From NCBI GenBank assembly GCA_900315495.1, contig OMZJ01000121.1:1-40230 (forward strand): DNA of 40,230 nucleotides, in the 5' to 3' direction. This document shows, one piece after another, positions 1 to 6,737 of the stretch. The notes under the pieces were generated by a model, which was given only the letters and a program-made list of their open reading frames with translations, ran no database searches and was not told the DNA's origin. The stretch is from an uncultured Lachnospiraceae bacterium (GTDB lineage Bacteria > Bacillota > Clostridia > Lachnospirales > Lachnospiraceae). Each line of letters starts with the position of its first letter. Position 1 is the stretch's first letter. Made by a program: the position numbers and the translations under genes.

Positions 1-41
1 TTCGCGGGGGCTCTTCTTTCGTTCTGGTTCCGGGGTCCGGA

Positions 42-413
42 TTACTTCAGCGTAACCTTTGCGCCCTGCTCCTCGATCTTCTTCTTCAGCTCTTCTGCCT
101 CGTCCTTGGAGACACCCTCCTTGACGTTCTTCGGAGCTGCCTCGACAAGGTCCTTTGCTTCCTTCAGACCAAGGCCGGTGATCTCACGGACTACCTTGAT
201 GACCTTGACCTTGTTCGGTCCGATATCAGTCAGCTCAACGTTGAACTCGGTCTTCTCCTCAGCCGGAGCTGCAGCTGCCGGGCCAGCGACAACAACACCT
301 GCCGCAGCGGACACACCGAACTCGTCCTCAACAGCCTTTACCAGGTCATTGAGCTCAATTACGCTCATCTCTTTGAGAGCATCGATAATTTCCTGTGCGC
401 TTAACTTAGCCAT
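42..413 (-). CDS. rplL: 50S ribosomal protein L7/L12
   Basis: The 123-residue product has the normal L7/L12 length and layout. An N-terminal dimerisation helix (about 1-33, with [19 protein letters not shown]) is followed by an Ala/Pro-rich flexible hinge (about 36-53) and a C-terminal factor-binding domain with the conserved [12 protein letters not shown] stretch. Dimers of L7/L12 bind the C-terminus of L10 to form the ribosomal stalk that recruits and stimulates translation GTPases. The ATG is preceded by AGGAGGAAATCAAA, a strong ribosome binding site. It is the second gene of the rplJ-rplL unit, 112 nt after rplJ. That gap is GC-rich and can form small hairpins but shows no convincing terminator. 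Only 41 nt remain before the window edge, so the usual next gene, rpoB, cannot be seen. Confidence 0.98.
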   Translation of the reverse strand: MAKLSAQEIIDALKEMSVIELNDLVKAVEDEFGVSAAAGVVVAGPAAAAPAEEKTEFNVELTDIGPNKVKVIKVVREITGLGLKEAKDLVEAAPKNVKEGVSKDEAEELKKKIEEQGAKVTLK

Positions 414-525
414 TTTGATTTCCTCCTGTTCAATAATAACGGGGAACCCCGGCGTACCGCCGGCCCCTGCCGCGGAATGCGGCTGCCGTTCTTAGTTCCA
501 AACGGCGATCCAATGATCATTCCGA

Positions 526-1050
526 TTACTCAGCTGCCGGTGCCGGAGCTGCCTCGTCTGCCGGAGCGCCCTGCTTCTCGGCCAGCTGGCTGATGACACG
601 GGCGAAGTTGGTGATCGGAGACTGCAGGCTTCCGACGAACTTGGAGAGAAGAACCTCTCTGGACGGGATCTTCGCAACCTTGCTGATCCCTGCCGGATCC
701 TGAAGGGATCCCTCGATCATTCCGCCCTTGATCTCCAGCTTCTCATTGTCCTTGGCGAAATCGCTGAGGACTCTTGCCGGAGCAGTTGCATCGGTCTTGC
801 TGATCGCGACTGCGGTCGGCCCGTTCAGAAGATCTGTCAGGGGGGCAAACTGTGTGCCGTCGATCGCGCGCTTGATCATGGTATTCTTGTATACCTTGTA
901 AGCAACCCCTGCCTCACGGAGACTCTTTCTGAGAGCGGTATCCTGCTCCACGGTCAGACCTCTGTGATCAACCAGGACAACGCCGACAGCGCCGTCGATG
1001 GCTGCGCTGATCTCGTCAACGACCGGCTGCTTTAATTCAACCTTTGCCAT
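526..1050 (-). CDS. rplJ: 50S ribosomal protein L10
   Basis: The 174-residue product starts MAKVELKQPVVDEI and matches L10 in length and content, with the conserved YKVYKNTMIKRA rRNA-binding region (about 50-62) and an Ala/Pro-rich C-terminus that anchors L7/L12. L10 is the base of the stalk. The ATG at 1050 is chosen because AAAGGAGG lies just upstream. The reading frame stays open 108 nt further upstream, but that stretch is the untranslated attenuator leader. The L10(L7/L12)4 complex is the known repressor of this leader in Bacillus, so the gene is expected to be autoregulated by transcription attenuation. Confidence 0.98.
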   Translation of the reverse strand: MAKVELKQPVVDEISAAIDGAVGVVLVDHRGLTVEQDTALRKSLREAGVAYKVYKNTMIKRAIDGTQFAPLTDLLNGPTAVAISKTDATAPARVLSDFAKDNEKLEIKGGMIEGSLQDPAGISKVAKIPSREVLLSKFVGSLQSPITNFARVISQLAEKQGAPADEAAPAPAAE

Positions 1051-1077
1051 GTTACTACCTCCTTTTCTCTGTATTTC

Positions 1078-1213
1078 GGCCAAAGAAAAAGCCCCGCAGA
1101 AAACTGCGAGGTCAGGATTTCCATTCATTAAGAAAAGATCCCTCGGCAGGTGATACAAAAAGCTGTACGCTTGCGCCTCACGGCACCTGCTGTCTTCGGC
1201 ATGTTTTCACACG
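1078..1213 (-). promoter_or_regulatory. L10 leader (rplJL transcription attenuator)
   Basis: The transcribed leader shows the diagnostic L10-leader parts. The stem GCAGGTG (1184-1190) / CACCTGC (1146-1152) is followed directly by CGAGG, then by a short terminator hairpin CCTCGCAG/CTGCGGGG (1092-1111) and a U-rich tail CTTTTTCTTT. CTGCCGAGG of the upper stem can also pair with CCTCGCAG of the terminator, so the terminator and an antiterminator exclude each other. This matches the established rplJL leader of Firmicutes, in which L10-L12 binding stabilises the upstream structure and lets the terminator form. The pairings are read by eye. Confidence 0.9.
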
Positions 1214-1219
1214 CCGAAT

Positions 1220-1248
1220 ATTATATGCAAAGATCCGCGGGCTGTCAA
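1220..1248 (-). promoter_or_regulatory. Sigma-A promoter of rplJ-rplL
   Basis: A perfect consensus promoter on the minus strand: TTGACA (1243-1248), 17-nt spacer, TATAAT (1220-1225). Transcription should start near 1213, giving a leader of about 160 nt that contains the L10 attenuator. Confidence 0.93.
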
Positions 1249-1324
1249 CCGCTATTTGAAAAAATAATACGGGAAGCGGTCCGCAGCCCGTCTGAACGGA
1301 ATTGGACTGCTTGTAGGGATCAAT

Positions 1325-1358
1325 GAAAAAAAGCGGGCGGCCGGAAATCGGCCGCCTG
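1325..1358 (-). terminator. Terminator of the rplA-containing operon
   Basis: On the minus strand the stem GGCGGCCGA/TCGGCCGCC type hairpin (about 1336-1356) is followed by CGCTTTTTTT. It lies 30-65 nt after the rplA stop and separates rpmG-secE-nusG-rplK-rplA from rplJ-rplL. Confidence 0.88.
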
Positions 1359-1390
1359 CGTGAAATCTGACAGATCCGGGTCTGTAATTG

Positions 1391-2083
1391 TCAGCTCAGG
1401 GACAGCGGATTCACTTTGATTCCGGGGCCCATCGTTGTGCTGACAACGACACTCTTCAGGTAGGTACCCTTGACTGTGCTCGGCTTTGCCTTGATGATGG
1501 CATCCATCAGGGCCTGGAAGTTTCCTGCTAACTGCTCTTCGGTGAAGGAAGCCTTACCGAACGGAACATGGATAATGTTCGCCTTGTCCAGTCTGTACTC
1601 GATCTTACCTGCTTTAATATCCTTGATGGCCTTTGCGACGTCCGGCGTAACGGTACCCGCCTTCGGGTTCGGCATCATGCCCTTCGGTCCGAGGATACGG
1701 CCCAGACGTCCGACAACACCCATCATATCCGGGGTTGCGACGACAACGTCGAAATCAAGCCATCCCTCATTCTGGATCTTCGGAACCAGCTCTGCGCCGC
1801 CGACATAATCCGCGCCGGCCTCTTTTGCGATATCCACCTTCTCGTTTTTGGCAAAGACGAGGACGCGGACCTTCTTGCCGGTGCCGTTCGGAAGGACAAC
1901 AGCGCCGCGGACCTGCTGGTCTGCGTGACGTCCGTCGCATCCGGTGCGGATGTGGACCTCAACGGTCTCATCAAACTTTGCGGTGCTGGTCTTCTTCAGA
2001 AGAGCCATTGCCTCTCCTGCATCATAAAGGCTGCTGCGGTCTACCAGCTTGGCAGCATCCTGGTATTTTTTCCCTCTCTTCAT
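1391..2083 (-). CDS. rplA: 50S ribosomal protein L1
   Basis: At 230 residues this is a full-length L1. It carries the typical [15 protein letters not shown] start, the [17 protein letters not shown] block (about 124-142) and the [20 protein letters not shown]-terminal signature. L1 binds the mobile L1 stalk of 23S rRNA near the E site and, in many bacteria, represses its own operon by binding a mimic of that rRNA site in mRNA. The ATG is preceded by AGGAGGTAAATC. The candidate L1-binding hairpin ends right at this ribosome binding site. It is the last gene of the operon, followed by a strong terminator. Confidence 0.98.
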   Translation of the reverse strand: MKRGKKYQDAAKLVDRSSLYDAGEAMALLKKTSTAKFDETVEVHIRTGCDGRHADQQVRGAVVLPNGTGKKVRVLVFAKNEKVDIAKEAGADYVGGAELVPKIQNEGWLDFDVVVATPDMMGVVGRLGRILGPKGMMPNPKAGTVTPDVAKAIKDIKAGKIEYRLDKANIIHVPFGKASFTEEQLAGNFQALMDAIIKAKPSTVKGTYLKSVVVSTTMGPGIKVNPLSLS

Positions 2084-2094
2084 GATTTACCTCC

Positions 2095-2126
2095 TGTGGT
2101 ATTTTCGGGGTCTGACCCTCCCACTG
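2095..2126 (-). promoter_or_regulatory. Candidate L1-binding hairpin before rplA
   Basis: On the RNA strand, outer helix GTGG/CCAC and inner helix GGGT/ACCC are separated by an asymmetric, A-rich internal loop. The hairpin abuts the GGAGGT ribosome binding site of rplA, so protein binding would be expected to hinder initiation. A near copy sits before rplK. Assignment to L1 is inference from the duplicate position and from known L1 autoregulation. Confidence 0.6.
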
Positions 2127-2163
2127 CGCAATATGGGGCGGCGGGAAATCCGTCACACGGAAA

Positions 2164-2589
2164 TTACTCTTCTACCGTGATACCCATGCTGCGTGCTGTT
2201 CCTGCGACCATGCTCATAGCGGCCTCAATGCTTGCCGCATTCAGATCGGGCATCTTGGTCTCGGCGATCTTGCGGAGATCTTCCTTGGAGATCGTCGCAA
2301 CCTTCTCCTTGTTCGGAGTTCCGGATGCCTTCTGCAGGTTGCATGCCTTCTTCAGAAGCACGGCTGCCGGCGGAGTCTTTGTCACGAAGGTGAAGCTCTT
2401 ATCCGCATAGACTGTGATGATGACCGGGATGATCATGCCGGCTTCCTTCGCGGTTCTCGCATTGAACTCCTTCGTGAACTGAACAATATTGACGCCCTTC
2501 TGGCCAAGGGCCGGTCCTACAGGCGGAGCCGGAGTAGCCTTGCCGCCCGGAATCTGCAACTTGATATATCCAGTAACTTTCTTTGCCAT
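2164..2589 (-). CDS. rplK: 50S ribosomal protein L11
   Basis: The 141-residue product is a complete L11. The N-terminal domain has [26 protein letters not shown] split over about 6-30, including the Pro-rich thiostrepton-contact region. The C-terminal rRNA-binding domain ends with [13 protein letters not shown]11 forms the GTPase-associated centre with 23S rRNA and is needed for the stringent response. The ATG follows TCAGGAGGTGCCATT. It lies 67 nt after nusG and 80 nt before rplA in the same transcript. A candidate L1-binding hairpin lies just upstream. Confidence 0.98.
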   Translation of the reverse strand: MAKKVTGYIKLQIPGGKATPAPPVGPALGQKGVNIVQFTKEFNARTAKEAGMIIPVIITVYADKSFTFVTKTPPAAVLLKKACNLQKASGTPNKEKVATISKEDLRKIAETKMPDLNAASIEAAMSMVAGTARSMGITVEE

Positions 2590-2609
2590 AATGGCACCTC
2601 CTGAAATAG

Positions 2610-2640
2610 TGTGGTAATTGCGGGAATGTCCCTCCCACAG
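2610..2640 (-). promoter_or_regulatory. Candidate L1-binding hairpin before rplK
   Basis: The RNA strand reads TGTGGGAGGGA, then a short loop, then TCCCGCAATTACCACA. This gives a TGTGG/CCACA outer helix, a GGGA/TCCC inner helix and a 3' internal loop of about seven bases. It aligns almost base for base with the element before rplA. The likely ligand is L1, by analogy with the established L1 control of the rplK-rplA operon. Confidence 0.62.
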
Positions 2641-2656
2641 TGACGATCACGCGGCG

Positions 2657-3184
2657 TCACACCTTTTTTACGTCCTTGAAATCGAGTTCTACCGGCGTCT
2701 GCTTTCCAAACACGTCAGCAAAAATGGTAAGTGTCTTCTCCGCTGCCTGAACAGACTGGATGCGGCCGCTCGTGCCCTCCCACGGGCCGTTCGTAACCGT
2801 GACGAAGTCGCCCGCCTGGAACGGTACCGGCGCGGTGATCCCGCCGCCCATGAAGGTCTGGAGCTTCTCCATCTCGTCCTCGGAAAGCGGAACCGCCTCC
2901 GACCCCGGACCCACAAAACCGGTTACGCCTCTGGTATTTCTCACGATATACCAGGTGTCATTGTTCATGACCATCTTGACCAGGACATAGGCCGGAAAGA
3001 TTTTCCGCTGGGAAACTTTCTTCCTGCCGTCCTCCAGCACCTCGGTGACTTCCTCGAGCGGGATGACCACTTCCTGAATCAGATTCTGAAGGGAACGGTT
3101 TTTGATGGTATTTTCCAGGTCCTCCTTGACGGTGTTCTCATAACCGGAGAATGTGTGAACCACATACCACTTCGCTTCTTCCAT
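2657..3184 (-). CDS. nusG: Transcription termination/antitermination factor NusG
   Basis: The 175-residue product has the NGN domain (about 1-115, beginning EEAKWYVVHTFSGYENTVKEDL) and a C-terminal KOW domain (about 125-175, with FQAGDFVTVTNGPWEGTSGR). NusG binds RNA polymerase at the clamp and modulates pausing, termination and coupling to ribosomes. The ATG follows GAGGACAGGC. It sits 12 nt after secE, the conserved bacterial arrangement. Confidence 0.98.
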   Translation of the reverse strand: MEEAKWYVVHTFSGYENTVKEDLENTIKNRSLQNLIQEVVIPLEEVTEVLEDGRKKVSQRKIFPAYVLVKMVMNNDTWYIVRNTRGVTGFVGPGSEAVPLSEDEMEKLQTFMGGGITAPVPFQAGDFVTVTNGPWEGTSGRIQSVQAAEKTLTIFADVFGKQTPVELDFKDVKKV

Positions 3185-3196
3185 GCCTGTCCTCTT

Positions 3197-3427
3197 TTAC
3201 TTGATAAAGTTGATCGCGTACTGGCAGAGCAGGTCCCACAGCCGGATGAATGCGCCGAGCGCCACGGAAATGATCATTACCGCGACGGTCTCCTGCCACA
3301 GTCTGTCCTTTGTAGGCCACACAATCTTTTTGAACTCGCTTCTGACTCCCTTGAAGAAGATCCCGATTCTGGACTCCTTCGCGGCCGTCTTTGCCGGCTT
3401 CCCGGCATTTTTGTTTGATTCTGCCAT
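3197..3427 (-). CDS. secE: Preprotein translocase subunit SecE
   Basis: The 76-residue product is the short Gram-positive form of SecE. A Lys-rich cytoplasmic N-terminus is followed by the conserved amphipathic segment GVRSEFKKIVWPTKDRL (about 27-43) and a single membrane helix (about 48-70). SecE clamps SecY in the SecYEG protein-export channel. The ATG follows AAGGGAGCAGATT. It lies between rpmG (21 nt upstream) and nusG (12 nt downstream). Confidence 0.97.
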   Translation of the reverse strand: MAESNKNAGKPAKTAAKESRIGIFFKGVRSEFKKIVWPTKDRLWQETVAVMIISVALGAFIRLWDLLCQYAINFIK

Positions 3428-3448
3428 AATCTGCTCCCTTACCGCCAG

Positions 3449-3598
3449 TTATCTGGTTTCCTTGTGTAAGGTGTGCTTTCTGCAGAATCTGCAGTACTTC
3501 CGGACTTCCATTCTTTCAGGATGTGTCTTCTTATCTTTCGTCCAGTTGTAATTGCGCTGCTTGCACTCTGTGCAGGCCAAAACAATCTTTGTACGCAC
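3449..3598 (-). CDS. rpmG: 50S ribosomal protein L33 (zinc-binding form)
   Basis: Translation of 3598-3449 gives a 49-residue protein starting [17 protein letters not shown] and ending HTLHKETR, a full L33. Two Cys pairs, CTEC (about 9-12) and CRFC (about 36-39), show this is the zinc-ribbon version rather than the Cys-free paralogue made under zinc starvation. The start is a GTG, preceded by GGAGGTGGAAGTC; no in-frame ATG fits the family length. It is the first gene of the rpmG-secE-nusG-rplK-rplA transcript. The start codon is about 92 nt downstream of the predicted transcription start. Confidence 0.96.
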   Translation of the reverse strand: MRTKIVLACTECKQRNYNWTKDKKTHPERMEVRKYCRFCRKHTLHKETR

Positions 3599-3661
3599 GA
3601 CTTCCACCTCCAATTCTTATTTCAACAGTTAGCAGTCGGTCCCTCTCCCGTGTTTTTTGCA

Positions 3662-3692
3662 CAAAAAAAAGACCCGCGTCTTCCAAACGCGG
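3662..3692 (-). terminator. Terminator downstream of the two-component operon
   Basis: Minus-strand hairpin CCGCGT/ACGCGG (3687-3692 and 3674-3679, 7-nt loop), one further G, then TCTTTTTTTTG. It lies 160 nt after the response regulator gene. It also sits at the predicted transcription start of rpmG, so it would form at the extreme 5' end of that mRNA or be excluded from it. Confidence 0.8.
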
Positions 3693-3696
3693 AAGT

Positions 3697-3725
3697 ATTG
3701 TATCACAGGGGCTTTCGAGCGTCAA
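3697..3725 (-). promoter_or_regulatory. Sigma-A promoter of rpmG-secE-nusG-rplK-rplA
   Basis: TTGACG (3720-3725), 17-nt spacer, TACAAT (3697-3702) on the minus strand. The predicted start near 3690 falls inside the terminator hairpin of the upstream operon. Confidence 0.85.
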
Positions 3726-3852
3726 GCAGATCCTGCATCTTCCAGGCCGATCCTTCTCCGTCCGTTTTCCAGGCGTCCGGCTTCCGCGGGAGATCCGGCA
3801 GGAATCCGTCGGGCGATTGCCCCCCCCTTGCCGTCGGATTCCTGTCCCGCTC

Positions 3853-4539
3853 TCAGATCTTGAACCGGTACCCCACGCCCCAGATGGTCTCGATGTACTG
3901 CGGCCTGGAGGAATCCAGCTCGATCTTTTCGCGGATCTTCTTGATGTGCACCGTCACGGTCGCGATGTCTCCGATGGAGTCCATCCCCCAGATTTTCCGG
4001 AACAGCTCGTCCTTTGTAAATACGTGGTTGGGATTCTCCGCCAGGAACGTGAGCAGGTCGAACTCCTTGGTGGTAAACTGCTTTTCCTCGTCATTCACCC
4101 AGACACGGCGGGCGGTCTTGTCGATCTTCAGCCCGCGGATCTCGATCACCTCATTTTTCTCCCGGCCGCCGATCAGACGCTCATAGCGCGAAAGATGCGC
4201 CTTGACCCGGGCCACCAGCTCGCTGGGACTGAACGGCTTGGTGATGTAGTCGTCCGCGCCGAGACCCAGCCCGCGGATCTTGTCAATATCGTCTCTCCGG
4301 GCGGACACCATCAGGACCGGAATGTCCCGGACCTCCCGGATGCGCCGGCAGATCTCAAATCCGTCTGTCCCGGGCAGCATCAGATCCAGAATCACCAGAT
4401 CCATGTCTTCCTCCAGTGCCCGGCGCAGCCCGACGGTGCCATCTGTCTCGACGATCACGGTAAATCCGGAGAGCTCCAGATAATCCTTCTCCAGCTCCGC
4501 AATGTTCCTGTCGTCCTCAACAATCAGTATTTTCGCCAT
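3853..4539 (-). CDS. OmpR/PhoB-family response regulator
   Basis: The 228-residue protein has a receiver domain (about 1-115) with acidic pocket E8/D9/D10, phospho-acceptor D52 (VILDLMLPG), switch Thr/Ser in VLMVSARRD and the DYITKPF lysine. A winged-helix DNA-binding domain (about 130-228) ends YIETIWGVGYRFKI. It is the output partner of the kinase encoded immediately upstream: the ATG lies 23 nt inside the kinase gene, with its own AAAGGAG site, so the two are co-translated. Target genes cannot be read from sequence. Lack of a close named match keeps the symbol blank. A terminator follows 160 nt downstream. Confidence 0.95.
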   Translation of the reverse strand: MAKILIVEDDRNIAELEKDYLELSGFTVIVETDGTVGLRRALEEDMDLVILDLMLPGTDGFEICRRIREVRDIPVLMVSARRDDIDKIRGLGLGADDYITKPFSPSELVARVKAHLSRYERLIGGREKNEVIEIRGLKIDKTARRVWVNDEEKQFTTKEFDLLTFLAENPNHVFTKDELFRKIWGMDSIGDIATVTVHIKKIREKIELDSSRPQYIETIWGVGYRFKI

Positions 4540-6031
4540 CTCTGCTCCTTTCTGCTGCGGGTGATTTGCGGTACCGGGGCAGCGTGATGATCATGGCCGT
4601 TCCCCTGCCCGGCGTGCTCTCGGCCTCCACCGCGCCGCCGTGGTCTTCCACAATCTTTTTTACAATGGAAAGGCCGATTCCCGATCCACCCGTCGCGGTT
4701 CTGGCGGCATCCGCGCGGTAGAACCGCTCGAAAATATGCGGCAGGTCCTTCGCGGCAATTCCCTTGCCGTTGTCCGCGATCTCCAGCCGGATGCCGCCTT
4801 TCGTCTCCGTGGCTTCCATTGTGATCCGGCAGGGCTTCTTGTCCGCATATTTCAGCGAATTTCCGATGATGTTGCTGAACACGCGGTGCATCTGCTCCGG
4901 ATCGACGGCGATTTCCGTCTCCGGGGAAAGCTCGCAGCAGAACGAAAAGTCCGCGCCGTCCGCGGTCAGCTGGCTGTCAAACGCATCGCCGCAGTCCCCA
5001 ATAAAATCCGCCGCCCGCATCACGCGAAAATTGTAGGGAATCCCCTCCGAATCCATTCGCGTGTAGAAGGACAGCTCATCAATCAGCTGCGTCATCTCCT
5101 CCGTGCGGCGGATGATCACGTTCAGGTACTGATTTCTCTTTTCCGGCGTACTGGCGACGCCGTCGCGAATGCCCTCCACATAGCCGCGGATCGCCGTGAT
5201 CGGCGTCTTCAGGTCATGCGAGATATTGCGGATCAGCTCCCGGTTGGCGGCATCGGTCTGCAGCTTTTCTTCCTGGGCGTCCTTCAAGCGCTGCCTCGTC
5301 TCCTCGAAGGTGCGGCACAGCTGCCCCAGCTCATCCTTTCCGCCCGAGCGGATGTGAAAATCCAGATCCCCCTCGCGGATGCGCTCCGCCGCGTCCTCCA
5401 GCACGCCGACTTCCAGCATCGTCGGCCGGTAAATCCAGATGGTGCACACCCCTGCGGTCAGAATCAGAATAAAGACGATGGACACGCCGAACTGCCGCAT
5501 GATGTTTCTTTCCAGCGGAAATCGGCGGGCGCTGTCCCGAAGGCCGATCACGGCAATCCGCCCGCTGTCCGTGTCCTGCGTGAAAATATCGTAGACAAGC
5601 CACCGGCTTCCCGCATGGTGGACCGTAGTGCAGTCTCCCTGCAGCGAGGAAATCGAGGCTTTTGCCTGGCGCAGCGCCTCCTCCGACAGGTCTCCGGGAT
5701 CGGAGAGGAGTGTCTCCCCGCGCCACACGGTGACCGCAAAACTGGCGAAGCTCTTCTCTTCGGCCAGGTCTTTCAGCTTCTCCTCATCCGACAGGAAAAC
5801 CGGATCCGATGCCACCTGCTCCTGAAGCGTATCGTGCACGGAGAGGGCCAGACGGTCGGAGACGCCGGAATCCCCGGCGATGAGATCCGAAAATTCCAGC
5901 GTGACACCGTACCGGATCCGGAATGCCTCCCGCTGGTTGAGATAAATCCCGACGACCAGAAGGGAAGACAGCGCCAGCGGCAGAAGGATAAAGCAGCAGA
6001 ACGACAGAATCAGCTTCTGTTTAAGATTCAA
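4517..6031 (-). CDS. Membrane sensor histidine kinase
   Basis: The 504-residue protein has TM1 (about 8-30), an extracytoplasmic sensor region (about 31-180), TM2 (about 181-201) and a HAMP linker (about 202-255). The dimerisation/phospho-acceptor domain has H272 in NISHDLKTPITAIRGY. The ATPase domain has an N-box (NSLKYADK), DNGKGI, FERFYR and GGSGIGLSIVKKIVE. It should autophosphorylate H272 and pass phosphate to the adjacent OmpR-type regulator. The start is a TTG preceded by GGAGGG, and these bases are also the last codons of comF (11-nt overlap). The sensor region has no recognisable ligand domain, so the signal is unknown. Confidence 0.95.
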   Translation of the reverse strand: MNLKQKLILSFCCFILLPLALSSLLVVGIYLNQREAFRIRYGVTLEFSDLIAGDSGVSDRLALSVHDTLQEQVASDPVFLSDEEKLKDLAEEKSFASFAVTVWRGETLLSDPGDLSEEALRQAKASISSLQGDCTTVHHAGSRWLVYDIFTQDTDSGRIAVIGLRDSARRFPLERNIMRQFGVSIVFILILTAGVCTIWIYRPTMLEVGVLEDAAERIREGDLDFHIRSGGKDELGQLCRTFEETRQRLKDAQEEKLQTDAANRELIRNISHDLKTPITAIRGYVEGIRDGVASTPEKRNQYLNVIIRRTEEMTQLIDELSFYTRMDSEGIPYNFRVMRAADFIGDCGDAFDSQLTADGADFSFCCELSPETEIAVDPEQMHRVFSNIIGNSLKYADKKPCRITMEATETKGGIRLEIADNGKGIAAKDLPHIFERFYRADAARTATGGSGIGLSIVKKIVEDHGGAVEAESTPGRGTAMIITLPRYRKSPAAERSRDGENTDC

Positions 6032-6737
6032 GAAGATTCCCTCCGCTTCCTGTGAGTGCCACGCTGATCACGGCGCGGCACCCGGCCTTTTTCAGGGCGA
6101 GTGCGCAGGCATCCATGGTCGCCCCGGTTGTGATCACATCATCGACAAGCGCCGCCCGCAGCGGGGCCCGGACACCAGGCGGCACCGCAAACGCCCCCGC
6201 GACGTTGGCGGCGCGGCCTGCAGTGCCAAGGATTTTCTGATCCCTGGTCGCCCGGATCCGCCGCAGGATCTCCGGCCGCATCGGAATACCCCACGCTTCC
6301 GACAGCCGCCGGGCGATCTCCTCGGACTGGTTGAATCCCCGCTGCCGTCTCTTTGCCGGATACAGGGGAACCGGGATCAGGCATTCCGGCAGAAAGCGCC
6401 GGATCCGCTCCCGGTAGATTTCTGCCATCAGCGCGCACGGATAATCATAATACTGGCGCAGATTCCGGTCTTTGGCCTGCAAGATCAGGTTCCGGACCAC
6501 CGGGCTGTTATACCGGAACCCGACCACCCCGTCATCAAAGGACCGGTCCCGCTCCCGGCAGTTTTCGCAGTACTCTTCCTCCGCCTCCGCAATCGGGAGG
6601 CCGCATCTTTTGCATCGCGGTTCCTTCACCCGGGGCAGCCGGTCCCGGCATTCCGGACAGATCCATTCGCCCCACGGGGCCACCTCGCCGCAGACAGGGC
6701 AGCGCCGCGGCCAGAGAAGCTCACGAATATATCCCAT
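6021..6737 (-). CDS. comF: ComF family phosphoribosyltransferase-like protein
   Basis: The 238-residue protein has the N-terminal double zinc finger of ComF (CPVCG, CPEC, CKRCG, CENC within about 13-60). A phosphoribosyltransferase-type domain follows, with PVPLYPAKRRQRGFNQSEEI split over about 122-141 and the PRPP-loop motif ALVDDVITTGATM (about 195-207). In naturally competent bacteria ComF acts in the cytoplasm in single-stranded DNA import. Elsewhere it is kept without known competence, so its role here is uncertain. The ATG overlaps the end of recD2 by 17 nt and has AAGGAGATGG upstream. Its own end overlaps the kinase gene. Confidence 0.93.
   Translation of the reverse strand: MGYIRELLWPRRCPVCGEVAPWGEWICPECRDRLPRVKEPRCKRCGLPIAEAEEEYCENCRERDRSFDDGVVGFRYNSPVVRNLILQAKDRNLRQYYDYPCALMAEIYRERIRRFLPECLIPVPLYPAKRRQRGFNQSEEIARRLSEAWGIPMRPEILRRIRATRDQKILGTAGRAANVAGAFAVPPGVRAPLRAALVDDVITTGATMDACALALKKAGCRAVISVALTGSGGNLLES

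Noticed and set aside
1044..1259. 71-codon plus-strand frame in the rplJ leader region
   Set aside because: It overlies the L10 leader, whose RNA structure explains the conservation expected here.
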